DNA of 64,000 nucleotides from Paragonimus skrjabini miyazakii (lineage: Eukaryota > Platyhelminthes > Trematoda > Plagiorchiida > Troglotrematidae): assembly GCA_014338405.1 (NCBI GenBank), contig JTDE01001036.1, positions 3,666 through 67,665 on the forward strand. The letters are read 5' to 3'. Below the pieces are notes generated by a model. The model was given only the letters and a program-made list of their open reading frames with translations. It ran no database searches and was not told the origin of the DNA. Numbering within the stretch: position 1 is the stretch's first letter; every line of letters begins with the position of its first letter. Position numbers and translations under genes: made by a program. This document shows, piece by piece, positions 45,101 through 57,200 of this stretch.

Positions 45101-47159
45101 AGGTTGAACATGTGACAATATATTTACAAGCCTACTGTGAATCTTGTTAGAAATTTTCGGAAATCTCCAATAGCTGTTAGCCTAAATGATAAGAGCTGCA
45201 GATTGCGGATCGTGTTATACCAAAAAGGGCACATACACGTCAATATTTTGTGCTCATTATTAAAATCTCATATTATAAATTCGGAGTAAATGTCAAACAT
45301 TGTTGACACTGCTGTATTACGTAAAAGTAACAAAGTTGGTTCTCCTAAAAATACCTACTTTGACGAAATAATTCAACGTTTTGTGGAAAAGAAGTTGGTG
45401 TTCTTTGACGTCATAGTAGGTTCACTTCGAGTATCAATTATGATACATTACTGGTTGAAAGGAAGTATGTATTGGCCATAATTCACTTTTTGATAGAAAA
45501 ATACTCTTGGCGTCTCAGAAGGATTGTGACAGCTCTATTGTCCACATTAAAACTAGCGCATGCGTCATGATGGAATGTTGACTTGTTTTGTTGACCAAAA
45601 TATAACAATTTAACAGCGCCTGAAAAAAGTCAACATCAAATAAATATGACTCGCAGAACGCCATTCAAATGCTGCGCTTCTGGAGATAGGTCACAGTTAC
45701 TACTGGACGTTTCTGCCTCACGCATTCAATGTTTTGAATGTATTGATATTGATGGAACTTATCGAATAAATAAATCAGCTTCAATAAGTATTTGTAAAAT
45801 GTGGTCTCGTTCATGAACATTAATATTGTGGTGCTTATAACCCTGATTCCTGTATCACTTATTAGGCCAGGTTTACATCTTCTCGACGACTACGTGATGA
45901 CCAGAATCATCATCATAGTAGTTGGCTCTTCCTAACGTGGTAACAAAAAATTACCTAGAAAAAATTATATTGAAAAGGCGCCTTGCTCTCTGCTAATTAA
46001 ACGACATCCATGATTTGTAGTTTTAATGGTTTTTCATAGAAACCTTCACTTGTTCGGTTTTTCTACGGAAATTGTTGTGGTGTAAGTCGTAGTGCAATCT
46101 AACAATCTCCCGTTTGAGATTTCAACCTGAGCTCCAGAAACCCTCTGTACTACATTTTCATTTCTTTGTGAGCTAAAATATTTGTTGGACTATCATGTCA
46201 ACGATTTGTGATAACAGAAAATGTTCCACGTCTCACTGTGGATCTTCTAGTTTTTCTTGTCTTGTTACATTGTTATACTACAGCGTGTTTTTGCGTACAT
46301 AGTGTGAAAACTTGACAAATGAACAAGTGTTGTACCCCGTATATCGGACGAGACTCCCTGAGTACGCATTTGTATTCGGAACACAAACCTACCTGCAGAT
46401 TGTTGTTTGTCGCATGGCGATTTCCTGAAAACTAGTTTGCAGGGTGAATGACAGTACAGTTTTACGATAAAGCTAAGTGAACCTAAGCAGAAGCATGTAA
46501 CCACTGTAAAATTGCTAAACAATATGTGTTTATCGTGTTAGTAAATAAAGGTGGTACTCCCATAGTAGATTTTCTTAACTATCGCCAGTGGCTAGAAAAA
46601 CGTATATGAATTTGCGTTTGTGTTTCCCGTAAAATTCAGCGTCTACTAACCAGCCAAATAATTCCGTTGCTCTGATCGCAAAGATTTGTTTAGCAGCAAA
46701 GCTGCATAAAGCAGCCTGGTTTCTGTTTTTAATCTTGTTAATAATTTCCCATCTGACACAAGAAAGCTCTTATATCAGTTCTCGTGCAAGTCGAGAAAAA
46801 CCACGTTGGGAAAATCAATTCGATTGTCCTTTGTTTGAAAAGTAACTAAATATATGTGACTGAAAAAGCTATCCTTACGATTAAGTGAACACAGTGAACT
46901 GAAATTGACTTCTTTTGATGGGTGCAAATGAGATTGTGCAATAATTGTACAGAATATTTCACAGGCCGCTCGTCAGTCTCCTCGTTTTAACGATGATTGA
47001 TTTGACCTGATAGTAGTACACTAGCCTGTCTCATTAATTCTTCAACCGTAGCTATGTGGTTAAGTAATTTTTGAATAAAAGTGAATTTCATTATCTGACT
47101 GGGCGATACAAAACGTTTAGTCGGCTCTCAATTAACTTTATGAGTGAAATACTGCATGA
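42119..47159. other. No recognised gene
   Basis: AT-rich, with reading frames of 60-85 codons only (for example 42843-43040 and 45290-45481 plus) and no good splice flanks. No repeat was recognised. Confidence 0.45.
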
Positions 47160-47574
47160 CTATTTTGACTAACCACAGATTGCATGTTGGGGATTGTACC
47201 AGGCAAGCGGAGCGTGTGTTTGAACAGTAGACGCTGAATACTACAGACGACGCAAGCAATGGTCACCAAGTTTGGTCTGCTGTAAGCTGTATACGTTGTC
47301 ATCAGCTGTGTATGATAGCACCACATGACTTCAACGCCCACAGCATGGTTCACCGAAATGAGCATGGCATATGGCGCCTTATGTATCCCGTGGCAATAGG
47401 TTTCATTGAGATGATAACACAGTTGCTGACTCCAGCATTATCTGTTTGGATAAAGAACAGTATGCAACCGACCGATACTTTTGAACTGTGACGTGTGCAG
47501 CCTGTAAGAAAGATGTACTTTTTTTGAGTAGTGCGGGCGTATCTATCATAACCCGTTACAATTGTTGTCGGCAA
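47160..47574 (-). CDS. Coding-like segment, unknown, frame uncertain
   Basis: Several minus-strand frames overlap. After a strong acceptor (ATCTTTCTTACAG) one reads TRHSSKVSVGCILFFIQTDN and ends at CATTTCG|GTGAAC. Another reads QQLCYHLNETYCHGIHKAPY, AMLISVNHAVGVEVMWCYHT and SRPNLVTIACVVCSIQRLL, open for about 95 codons. Both look partly protein-like and they cannot both be right. No family was recognised. Confidence 0.25.
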
Positions 47575-48087
47575 AGTAATCGGAATAAAACGTCTGATTT
47601 GACGCTTATTTTGACAGACGGATCCAAGATACCTGACTTCTCAGCTACATAGTCTCACCAATGAAATTACTGTTAACTGTTAAGAAGACTGATTTCTACT
47701 TACCGCGCTTAATGCTGTTCACCATCGACAGATAACACAATGGTTGCACCAAGTGAGTTCATATGATGTCGGTATGTTTTTCTTGCCTTTGAGAGTTACG
47801 TGAAAGTGGTATGAATCCTTTTTGTATGCTGTTCGATGTGACATAAATCATGTGTTGGCCTCAAACAACAGACTAGTTATGCCGCATAGCTAGTTCAGCT
47901 AGTAGTTTGTTGGTATCTAGGGAATAACGAGTTAACATGCAAATTAGACATCGCATGCATGTGGTCTTCGAAATAATATGCGACCTAGCTAGTCGCTCGA
48001 CAACAGGCCTTTAACTTATAATCCGGCTTGATAGATTGTTTAATATTGCACGAATGTTTTTACCACAAGTGATCGACTGACTGACAG

Positions 48088-48211
48088 TGTGGCTCAACAT
48101 CGATTGGAAATCGTTTGTCCCAAGAAGTATCGTCAGGATAACCGCCCTCATTTACAGAACAGACGTACCAGATCAGAACCATACAGGGCGTACATGGAAT
48201 GTATTAGACTA
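48088..48211 (+). CDS. Possible exon, basic protein segment, unknown
   Basis: After an acceptor (GACTGACAG) the plus strand reads VAQHRLEIVCPKKYRQDNRP then HLQNRRTRSEPYRAYMECIR and meets a GTAATG donor at 48212. The frame continues open to 48352. The product is rich in Arg and Lys. No family was recognised. Confidence 0.3.
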
Positions 48212-49919
48212 GTAATGGCAGGGCGAGAATATAAGCCACGCCGTAACAATTATATGAAAGCAAACCTTTATATTTGTCGTTTTTTAAAAAGATATCCTGT
48301 GGTCACTACTTCTTGTGGGGTTAGTAAGGGGAACAAACTAAACTCCGGATAGATATATACATAGTATTTCACTAGTTGGTTTGGTCACAAACGCGATGAT
48401 TAGCTCACTAGATTTACAATGCATTAGGCTCACTGAAAATGGAACTACAGAATAAAGGATTCTAAGAGCAGTAGAGCATATCGAAGCCATTTGAAAGCAT
48501 AAATTTATCGGTATCTTACACAAGTTGCGTTAATTTTGTGTGTACACATTTTTTTCAAATATAAGGTGCGGATATTCACATTGGTACAAACATGCCGTCG
48601 TATGTTTGTGATATACGTTCACGTTCAGTGAATCGATACATCGATAACGGAATTAAAAGGCACCAGTTTACGGAAATCCAGTGCTTTAACCTGCCAGATC
48701 TTTTGAAGGCACACTGAAAAAGGGAAGAACAGTTTAATGTCTGAAGTGAGATGAATATTGAAAACCTTTAAACACTAAGCTGAAATAACCTAATCAGAGT
48801 TAGTGATTCAAGTCTTTCAACATCCACTGAGAAGAAGCTAGGCATATGCATATGCTGGACCTCTTGTGTTAGCAGCTAGGTTCTCAATGTTTTGCTCTTT
48901 CATCTGTTCAACATCAGTTGATTCGAAGGATCAGCTGACTGCGAGACGTAGAGAATAATCACTAAGTCACATTCAGATTAAACATGCTTTGGATAGTGTG
49001 TTTTATAATATTTGTCATTCTCCCTAAGGTCTGGTCTTCAGGACACTGAGTGTTTCAGTGAAGTGATGTCCTACAGATTTTAGGATCAATTATTCGTTTT
49101 ACGGAATAGTTTACTAGACGGCCACTTCATTTTGAAGAAGTGGTCTGACAAATTTGTTGTGATGAGGTTGGAAAAAGGAAAGACTGAAGTGACCACAAAC
49201 ACTTTTGTTTATATTTAGAGTAATGCTTATCCACTACACGTTGGCTTTGATGCTCACACAGCTTGAAATGTCACGGGAAACAATGGGTACCTGGCCCATA
49301 TCGGCAAGAAATGCTTGATACTGAAAGTCGTCGGAGTAATACGTGACGATCAGTAAGCTTGAAAAGTGCATAAATTTCCACTGGTAGCAGGGAAGTTCAG
49401 CTGTTTTGCTAGAAATTAAACCAGCAGAATATGGAAGTAAATCGGCAGGATAAGAAAAACATAAACACAAATTTTGAGTGCGTCGGCAAATGTTAACGAG
49501 GAGGTATTTGAAAGAGAAACAGTTGCAATAAACATCAAGGGTACAAGCTGCCCAAAATTAAACAGTAAAATACCACTCTGACGCTAGATATGCTGCTGGG
49601 AAGTGCATTTTTCACGCGTATTCTCTACAGTCAAGCAGCGAGATGACTCCACGCGTTTAAGTAGGTTGTTTTTTGTTTCATATCCACAAAGCTCTCCTAG
49701 TAAAACTGCACGATACACGCGATCTTATGCTCTGGCTAAGTCGAGGCATGTGATGTCAGTGTTACTGTTTCGATCACCTGTTTCAACTCATTAATCAGTG
49801 GCTATTTGGAGACTTGTAATGTATGGCCAACCCTTGGGAAAACCGTGCCGCACATTGGGGAAGGCTCGATAGGCTAGGTCTCTATAGGGCAAGTGGCATA
49901 AAACAATCCCGACAATTTT
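48212..49919. other. No recognised gene
   Basis: Frames of 60-80 codons on both strands, none with convincing splice sites. Confidence 0.45.
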
Positions 49920-50465
49920 TCAGATGCTTGATAGTAATGCAATTAGTTGGGGATTGCTGGGAAAATTTCACCCACAACCCTGGACAGAGATTGTGATGTC
50001 CGCAAGCTTCTGGCTGTTGGATACAATTCCTTGGAAGAAAGATTGTACACAAAGTAGAATGTTGGGGTCAATAAACCGTTTAACCGCTTACTGCAATGTC
50101 TCAGAACGTGGACCGTTATGATCAGGAGAGTTTTTTACAGGAAACTCTGGCCTAGCCAACAACGCCGTTGAGAAAATACATGCCATGCTGGTGTCGTCGA
50201 CCTTAGTGACGAAGCAAACATAAAGAGTTTAAAGCAGCTGCGTAACACCGCAGCTGCAGTGCTGGGAAAACATATCGGTGGCTTGGAAATGAGAGCTAGT
50301 TGAACGTGATTGGTCTGACATTTTGGGCACCTCATCTTCACTTTGCAAATTGAAATAGTTTTGGCAAGACTTTGGCGATAGTGAAGACGGTCATCAGGAA
50401 ATAGCAATTTACACTGATTCACTATGGCACCTTAGACCTTCTGGTCACCTTCAAATCCAGGTAAC
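49920..50465 (+). pseudogene. Decayed coding-like sequence, unknown
   Basis: An excellent acceptor (GACAATTTTTCAG) ends at 49922. Downstream, protein-like plus-strand stretches follow in changing frames. They are SPTTLDRDCDVRKLLAVGYN then SLEERLYTK and a stop; NSGLANNAVEKIHAMLV; then, after what looks like a 5-base duplication (ATGCCATGCT), AGVVDLSDEANIKSLKQLRN then TAAAVLGKHIGGLEMRA. After another shift come ERDWSDILGTSSSLCKLK, a stop, and FWQDFGDSEDGHQEIAIY, ending at CCAG|GTAACC. The steady order with stops and shifts suggests a pseudogene. A competing open frame is MLDSNAISWGLLGKFHPQPW. The family is unknown. Confidence 0.35.
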
Positions 50466-50779
50466 CCGTAGTTCACCCAAACGTGTTTCATTTTCAGAAT
50501 AAGTTTAAGAGTTCAACGGACCAGTCGATCTGGAGACATATCATTCAATTGCTGTTGATGACATAGATTCAATAATGGCAAATACAAATGAAGACTTCTA
50601 AAGTCTGTGTTTTTAACACAGTTAATTGGTTTTTCGAAATATATTTTGCAAATGCTTGTGCGGCTACAAGCCGTTGGGTAGAAAATACTCGTACTGCGTA
50701 GAAAGCTAGCTAAAACGATTGGTGGAACAATGCATAGAAGTCTTGCAACAAAGAGTGATATGGTTGATTTCATACGAAT
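50466..50779. other. Gap between models
   Basis: The minus-strand frame 50513-50773 starts MKSTISLFVARLLCIVPPIV, which resembles a signal peptide. It lies just downstream of the stop of the next gene model and is unsupported otherwise. Confidence 0.3.
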
Positions 50780-51980
50780 CTAAAGTTCAGCAGCTACAGG
50801 TTTTGACCTGTGTGCTACCGAGTAAAACCAGAAATGTGCTCCTTGAATGTCAACCGCCCTATTGTATGGAGCACCTGTGCAGAAAGAATGGTTGAGGTTC
50901 GCTAATGTGATAGGTAGAAAATTAATTTGTGATATGCTGGAATCCTCCATCAGAATACGAGAAAAGTCTAAGATGGTAATGACTTCCAACTCAGGTTATA
51001 AGACTTCACCTTTCGTTTTACTGAATGACAAAATGCAAGAGAGCATCGGTGCAAACCAGTTATCGGTTGCATTCAATCAAACCATACACTAAACTCTTCC
51101 CAAGATTGTAGGAAGTATAGGGTTGTTATAATGGAAAGTACACAGGAAGCTATCCACACGACTCGTCAAACCTACCTTGAGTTTCATCAATGCAGTGCAG
51201 ATCCATATTTTCATGGAGTCTAAGCGTAGACTATTGAGCTACTAGTTGCTTCTAGCAAAAGCCTGGAACTCCACGGAACAACATAACTCACGCGATTCAA
51301 GTAAGTTGCCGACTACAGAGAGCTAATTATTGTACATGCACCTACCGAAGTCAATGATGATCGGATGAGCTTTTCTCTCTGAAATGTGAATAAAACAATT
51401 CACTGAAAATACAACCAGGGGGACTGTAACTGATATCGCAGGAACAGCAAGATTTAACATCAAAAAATTTTCACTGGGCGCAATAAAGCGACTAAAACCA
51501 ATGAGATGACTTTCACGTAATTCCTGGTCGTGTGAAATGATCAGTGAAGCGGAAGTAGACATTAACAGATTAGCTCCGGAAAATTTACTACCGTCTCTTC
51601 CGATGACAGTTATCTGATGAAGTCACATTTTGGACTTGGCTCCATAATGCGACTATAACGTTCAACCTGAATGTTGGCTAGTCCCAGTATAGCTGGTAAG
51701 AACCCTAATTGGTTTTTGTCATGCTCCTGGTAATCGCTAAAACAGTCAACGTCACTGTCAACGAAGATTTGCTGAGATTGATCAGCCATCCCAGGTTTCT
51801 TGATATAAAATTCTCGATCAGTCTCATCTATATTATGAATTTTACTGAATAAAGAGGATGGAACAGTAGATTTTGTTTACACTCCGGGGTATTTGGTATG
51901 ATCTTCATAATTAGTAGTTCGTCTAGAAGTTCTGACATGATGGGTGCTGTGCAGCATTTTCGACAGCAAGCGGCTGTACA
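50780..51980 (-). CDS. Host gene, 3' exons, membrane protein of unknown function
   Basis: Four exons on the minus strand fit in phase. Exon 1 (about 51980-51881) contains MLHSTHHVRTSRRTTNYEDH. A 36-base intron (51880-51845) ends CTTTATTCAG. Exon 2 (51844-51667) contains DETDREFYIKKPGMADQSQQ and IFVDSDVDCFSDYQEHDKNQ. A 53-base intron follows (51666-51614; GTTGAA donor, weak). Exon 3 (51613-51346) contains ITVIGRDGSKFSGANLLMST, HDQELRESHLIGFSRFIAP and a hydrophobic stretch LNLAVPAISVTVPLVVFSVN, probably one membrane helix. A 471-base intron (GTAGGT ... TTCTGCACAG) leads to exon 4 (50874-50780), RAVDIQGAHFWFYSVAHRSK, then the stop. Upstream exons were not found. No family was recognised. Reading through the second intron would end at a stop after CDFIR. 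Confidence 0.5.
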
Positions 51981-53261
51981 GGAAGCGTGGTCAACAAATG
52001 GGGTGGAACCACCCCACTACATAAGAAGCACTACATAACGTGGTCGTTTGCGCGAACGAACATTATACTCAATTTTCAGTTGAAGTCTTTCATCACTGTT
52101 GATAAATATATGCAGATTTTCACATTAGCTAAGGGCGACTAAGCGACTATCAGTAGGATTGTTTATGATTAATGTTTTTAGGGTAGACGAACAGTCAAAT
52201 TTATTCAACTTCCAGAAAACCGTTCCATCTACTATTATTCAAGTTTCCTATCATCGGATTGAAACTCCTACTGACTAGCCTAAATATGTATTGGGTGCAT
52301 ATATGGACGTAAAGGATGCACAGCATTCCTTTTAATGAACAAACCAAGTATTGGGGCACATTTTGTGTATGGAAGTGGTATGTAGTTGTTTTGTGGAGTT
52401 TATCCAAACAAAAGTTATCTAAAAAATAAACAGTACGGATGTTCGTTTTTTATTAACAATAGGTAGGTACATAATAACACAATCAATCTTTCAGACGCAA
52501 AGTGAACAACCGAGTGAAATTATGAGGAAATAACTAGCCATAACTAGAACTAATGGAACGAATGTACAAGGAAATATACATAATGCACCCATCTACAAAG
52601 CCGGCAGAATGACCACGCCACGAGTGAAGAGAGACAAACAAAAATGCACAAGAGTAAACAAGTGTACAATACTGGCGAGCTAAAATAAGGGTGACCCAAA
52701 AGAAAGAGAGAACATTTCGAAAATGTAGTACACATATGGGGAAGTCGTCAATATGAAGTTCTTGTAGGCCCAAAATGGTTAGCACTGTAATGTACCAAAA
52801 GTGAACACAATGGAACGAGTGTTGTTGTGTTCTTAAAAATCAGCTTCAGATGGTCCCTTCGATTGAAGAATGGAAATCCATGGCTGTGACTACCCAACAT
52901 CACATTGACGGGTGCTCCATGTTGGGACAGACTGGTGGAAATGGTCAGCGATATTTGTTGTGGTTGGCTAATCAAACATTTCGAATTTCGTTATGAGACT
53001 AGCAGTTAATCCATCACAAAATCGCCTGCGTGACGAATTGATTGAGACTGCTGTTCGTCTTGTCAACATTACATATGTTGTCGTAAGACAGCTGGATACC
53101 TGAGGATGCTGAGGATTGCAGGATTTAATTTCATCTGCGTGACTTCAATTCATATCCTGTTTACTGTCAGTGAAATTTATCCACGCACCCAAGCTACTCA
53201 CAGGCACTTGCGTGTTGACTACCTTAGTGCATGAAATAGTTCGAGAAAAGACCATAATTTT
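51981..53261. other. No confident gene; possible repeat at 52.5-52.98 kb
   Basis: The minus-strand frames 52534-52785 and 52748-52975 overlap and look repeat-like (GFPFFNRRDHLKLIFKNTTT; LYTCLLLCIFVCLSSLV) but no family could be named. Nothing else was recognised. Confidence 0.35.
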
Positions 53262-53772
53262 GAAAGCTGTCTGTCGCAAAATCTTGTATGTTATCCTTTG
53301 ACGCCATAGACACGAGCCTCACACGGTTCTACGATTATTTTCTGAAATAAGCTGCCAGCGGAATAAAAACCAACTTGTTTCATTCACCCGTTACATTCTT
53401 CAGAACTTATCAACAAACGCGATGGTTTCAAAGAGTAATCTCTTATGTCAACAATATGAAAACGGACACTAGACTCATCTGTTTCGCCAGGTTACATGCT
53501 CACATTAACTTTATTTGCGCAGTCCTCATTTGCAACGGAAGTTTTTTCATGTAACTGTTACAACAAAACCTACACTGCTTTACAGGTCATGTCTGTCACA
53601 TGTCCAATTCAACGTATATTGCAAAGAAACCAATGAACTGAATGATAGCAATTTTTCATTGCTAGATATCCCTAGTGTGTTGTACCAGCAGACACTTGTT
53701 GGCAGTAGCGACAACGACTCTTACTGTGATGTTAACATCCAAATTTACCCAAATGAAGAATACTCTGCTTGA
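53262..53772 (+). CDS. Host gene, last three exons, unknown protein
   Basis: Exons on the plus strand fit in phase. 53262-53325 reads LSVAKSCMLSFDAIDTSLT. A 78-base intron ends CATTCTTCAG. 53404-53490 (87 bases) reads TYQQTRWFQRVISYVNNMKT then DTRLICFA. A 32-base intron (53491-53522) ends TTTGCGCAG. 53523-53772 reads PHLQRKFFHVTVTTKPTLLY, CKETNELNDSNFSLLDIPSV and SSDNDSYCDVNIQIYPNEEY, then the stop. The C-terminus is acidic and polar without membrane segments. An AATAAA signal lies 423 bases beyond the stop. The first exon listed is the weakest. Such short introns are usual near the ends of schistosome genes. No family was recognised. Confidence 0.45.
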
Positions 53773-54194
53773 ATGATCTAGTGTAGATATTTCGGTGTTA
53801 ATACACATGCATTTTACAGGGAGTGATAAAGTGAATGAATACCAGTTCTCTATCTGGAACGGACTTCATTATGGTTTGAAAAATGGGGATGTCACTTACA
53901 CGGCCATATCTGAGTAACCGAGGCATTTGATCTACCGCGCTTTCATTGATTTACCTACATCAGTTATCCTCTCTGTATAAATATTTGGGCACTTATTGAC
54001 GAAATACTGAAAGGCTCAAGCTGCGAAACGCCTTAAGTTTTGCCATTTCAATCGGCGGTTTTCACCGAGCTGTTTTGACATCGGTAGAATGTTGAGTAGC
54101 GCGGAAACCAGATATGCTGCGTGTGATAGCTCAAATACAGATCAGGCATTTGTATACTGTTTATCGCTTATAATGTAGATCAATTTAAGGTTTC

Positions 54195-54200
54195 AATAAA
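54195..54200 (+). terminator. Candidate polyadenylation signal AATAAA
   Basis: An exact AATAAA lies 423 bases after the stop codon of the plus-strand gene model. It is common by chance in AT-rich DNA, so it gives only weak support. Confidence 0.3.
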
Positions 54201-57200
54201 ATATCTTGTCATTAAAATTTTGCATTTTGCTTCATAACCGGCATTATTTTGTCTTGTCATTTTGAGCAGTGAACTGTGTTATATAGCTTTATCATGGATT
54301 CAGCGCCAGCATTTGTAAATGGATCTGAGAAATAATTAGCCGCTCGTATTATGCGAGAAACTTGACGAAACTTGACTCAGGTAGCATATCAACTCTCTGA
54401 ATCGAGTTGTGGAACATAACTAATGGAAAAGCGATGATGCTTTGAAATGTGAAGATAGGGCGAGATGAATATCACGTACACTTAAAAAAGTAGAAAGTTT
54501 GACAATTCGACATCTCTAGATCCTACATACAAAACGAACTCTATTAGAACGAATTCCTGTTGGTAGCCAATTTCAGCAAATGTTTTCGGAGTGAATAGTG
54601 ACGGTGTTCGATCGGAGTTTGTTGAAACTGTACTCGGGAATAATAGTGTTGTGTGTTTAGTCTACGGCGGGTAACTACCGAAATCAAAAAGTGCATCCAC
54701 TTTGCAAGATAGCATATCCATAGAACCATGTGCCATAAATAGTGTGTTTTAATCTGTATATAATCGTTCCTGGAGTTCAACAAACTCAAGAGAACTGATG
54801 CAGTACATCGTAGTCAAGCAGAAGTGGTACGATGCAGTGAAGTACACGAGATTACTATTTCTATGAATCCGAATAAGATACGCCAGATGTATTGAGTACT
54901 TTCTGTGATCTGGGTTGTTGAACTGTTTCGAAAAATAGGGCAGTGCTATGTAAGGACCTTGGCAAAACTTGCTGATTAACTCGATCGTAAATTCGTTGGT
55001 ATTTGGTCGGGACTATGTTGATTTTAGAGAAGGTGATTGCTACAATAATCGAAGTTCTCTATATGTTTATAAAGGCAGGTGCACGTGCATTTTGTGTAAG
55101 TATACTGTACTGTCGAATTCCACGGCTTGTAGCAAGCTAGCTGCTTTCTAGTCGCGGATCCGATACCATCGTTTGAATGTATCCAGTAATTCTGTGGTTT
55201 TCTAAGTTTGAAAAAAATTGTGGCGTTGTCTACATCAAGAAAATCATTGCACTTAACTGATCAGTGAGAGGGGAACAAATCACTTTGAATGATTCTCTGA
55301 TTTTGCCTTCTAGTAAATAATCGGTAATGTAGAATTAAGCCATAAAAAATTTGACGACAGCCTTATAAAGTACAGTTCTTTGGTTAGATTCATATTGACT
55401 CAAAGTTAACTGTGCACCCTGTAGTTTTCATCATATCTGTGAATGCTATGCTTGATAATACAGATGAATGCATTACGCCGATATTATATTTTCCGAAACA
55501 GCTTACATCTCGAGTTGTGAGTTAAAAGCGCCTGAAATACTGCACTGCTTTTCTTGTCAGCTTTAACTTAGTGAACACAACTGAACAATAAATTCCTCTG
55601 AACTTTTCTTTCGAAATACATGTCTGACTACGTTGTACAGAAGTAGTTTATAAAAATAACGAGTTTAATTCTATTTTCATTTCACATTTCTAGTATTTAA
55701 ATCAGCTTATTGTTGCCCACTGTATGGCTATCGTATCCTAGTGGAATATTTGAACGAATCCCCGATCACATCTTGATTCAATCTGAAACAGCATTATTTT
55801 CACTCGTGCTGGTTAAATTTTTGGTCTTCTAGGGACGGTGCAAACATCATTGCTTTTGGTCCGCAATCATAATAGAGCAAGGAAACGATGCATTTGCACG
55901 AAAGACGTGATACCAGTAAATAAAATGAATAGGGGTGTATGCCGATAAAGAAAGAATTACAATACTTCCAATCAGTAACTGCACTTCATAATGAACTGAG
56001 GTTGAGCATAGCGGAATTGTTGTTCTATAAAGTTGTAGGTGGTGTATGTTAGTAAATTCACGATAATGAACGTTTTTACTAAGCTCTAAGCGTTTCACTT
56101 GCAATCTTTCTACATTTTCGTTTAAAGCTGATGGTAAGTTCATGATTTTTAACTTAGCACACTGTTGTAGGAATATATACGTATACGAATCCATGTTCAA
56201 GCTATTTCGTTCGACAACAACATTCCCTCAACTTGTCTGTTCAGCTACCATTTCCAAAATTATTGGCAACAAAAAGGGCAGAAAAATTGCCGATGCACAC
56301 TCTTTGATACTGCTTGCGGTATAACAGCATGGCTACGGTCCTTCACCTTTTTACTGTTGTCGTTTTATCCCACAGTCAATGACATGAGTCTGTGGCTGAA
56401 CACGACTAAATGGAAGGGCTCCTGCTAAACTGAGTTACAAACACTTATTCTTCAGGAAATACAACGCATTGTTGTTGAAACTACGGTGCACTTTACAGGA
56501 GGGCATAAACTGTCGATGGGGTACATCGCCTGCACGTCACAATTGTTATCACATGGTTTTTGATATGTTGAGAACTTTCCAACTGGGTTCAGAGGAACAA
56601 ACGCCATCCAACAGACTCATATTAAACCAATAGCAAACAATTTGCCGTCCTTCCGTTTCATGCAGCAAAACAATTCTTCCTCGAGTCGATAATATAGGCT
56701 GGATAAGCGTGCTTTAGCTTGAGTCCATTCGTCGCTTGTAGGTAACAGTTTAGTTAGCCAGGAGGAAGTGCAGAAGTTACTTGTAAATGCTTCTGAACAT
56801 TGTTCATGCAAGCGGTCAGTGAATGAACAAACTGGGCAAATTTTACGACTCCGTACTGTTCACTACCGGAGCTTCTGTTAGGATTCCATGAGTATGCTTT
56901 TCATTGAAACGATTCAAGAAAACCGAATTTTGATCCTTGTAAATACTTCCACTGGTTATTATCTTCACGAAGTGTTTGCTTATGCAATAGAACCCCTACA
57001 ATATTTACCAAACAGTAACAACGTCAGTCAACATCCGTACCGTTTAGTTTATTACTGCAACTCTACCTGCTTCTTTGACAAAAAACTAAACATCAAAAGT
57101 TTACACCATCACCCAAAAATATTCATGCACTATGCACCATGTTGAAAGTATGTACTTGATGGCGAATTATATAATATAAGCCGGAGATATCGTTTATCAT

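Noticed and set aside
55847..56200. 117-codon minus-strand frame as a gene
   Set aside because: Long enough to notice, but no start context, splice pairing or motif supports it. A frame of this length can occur by chance in a window of this size and composition.
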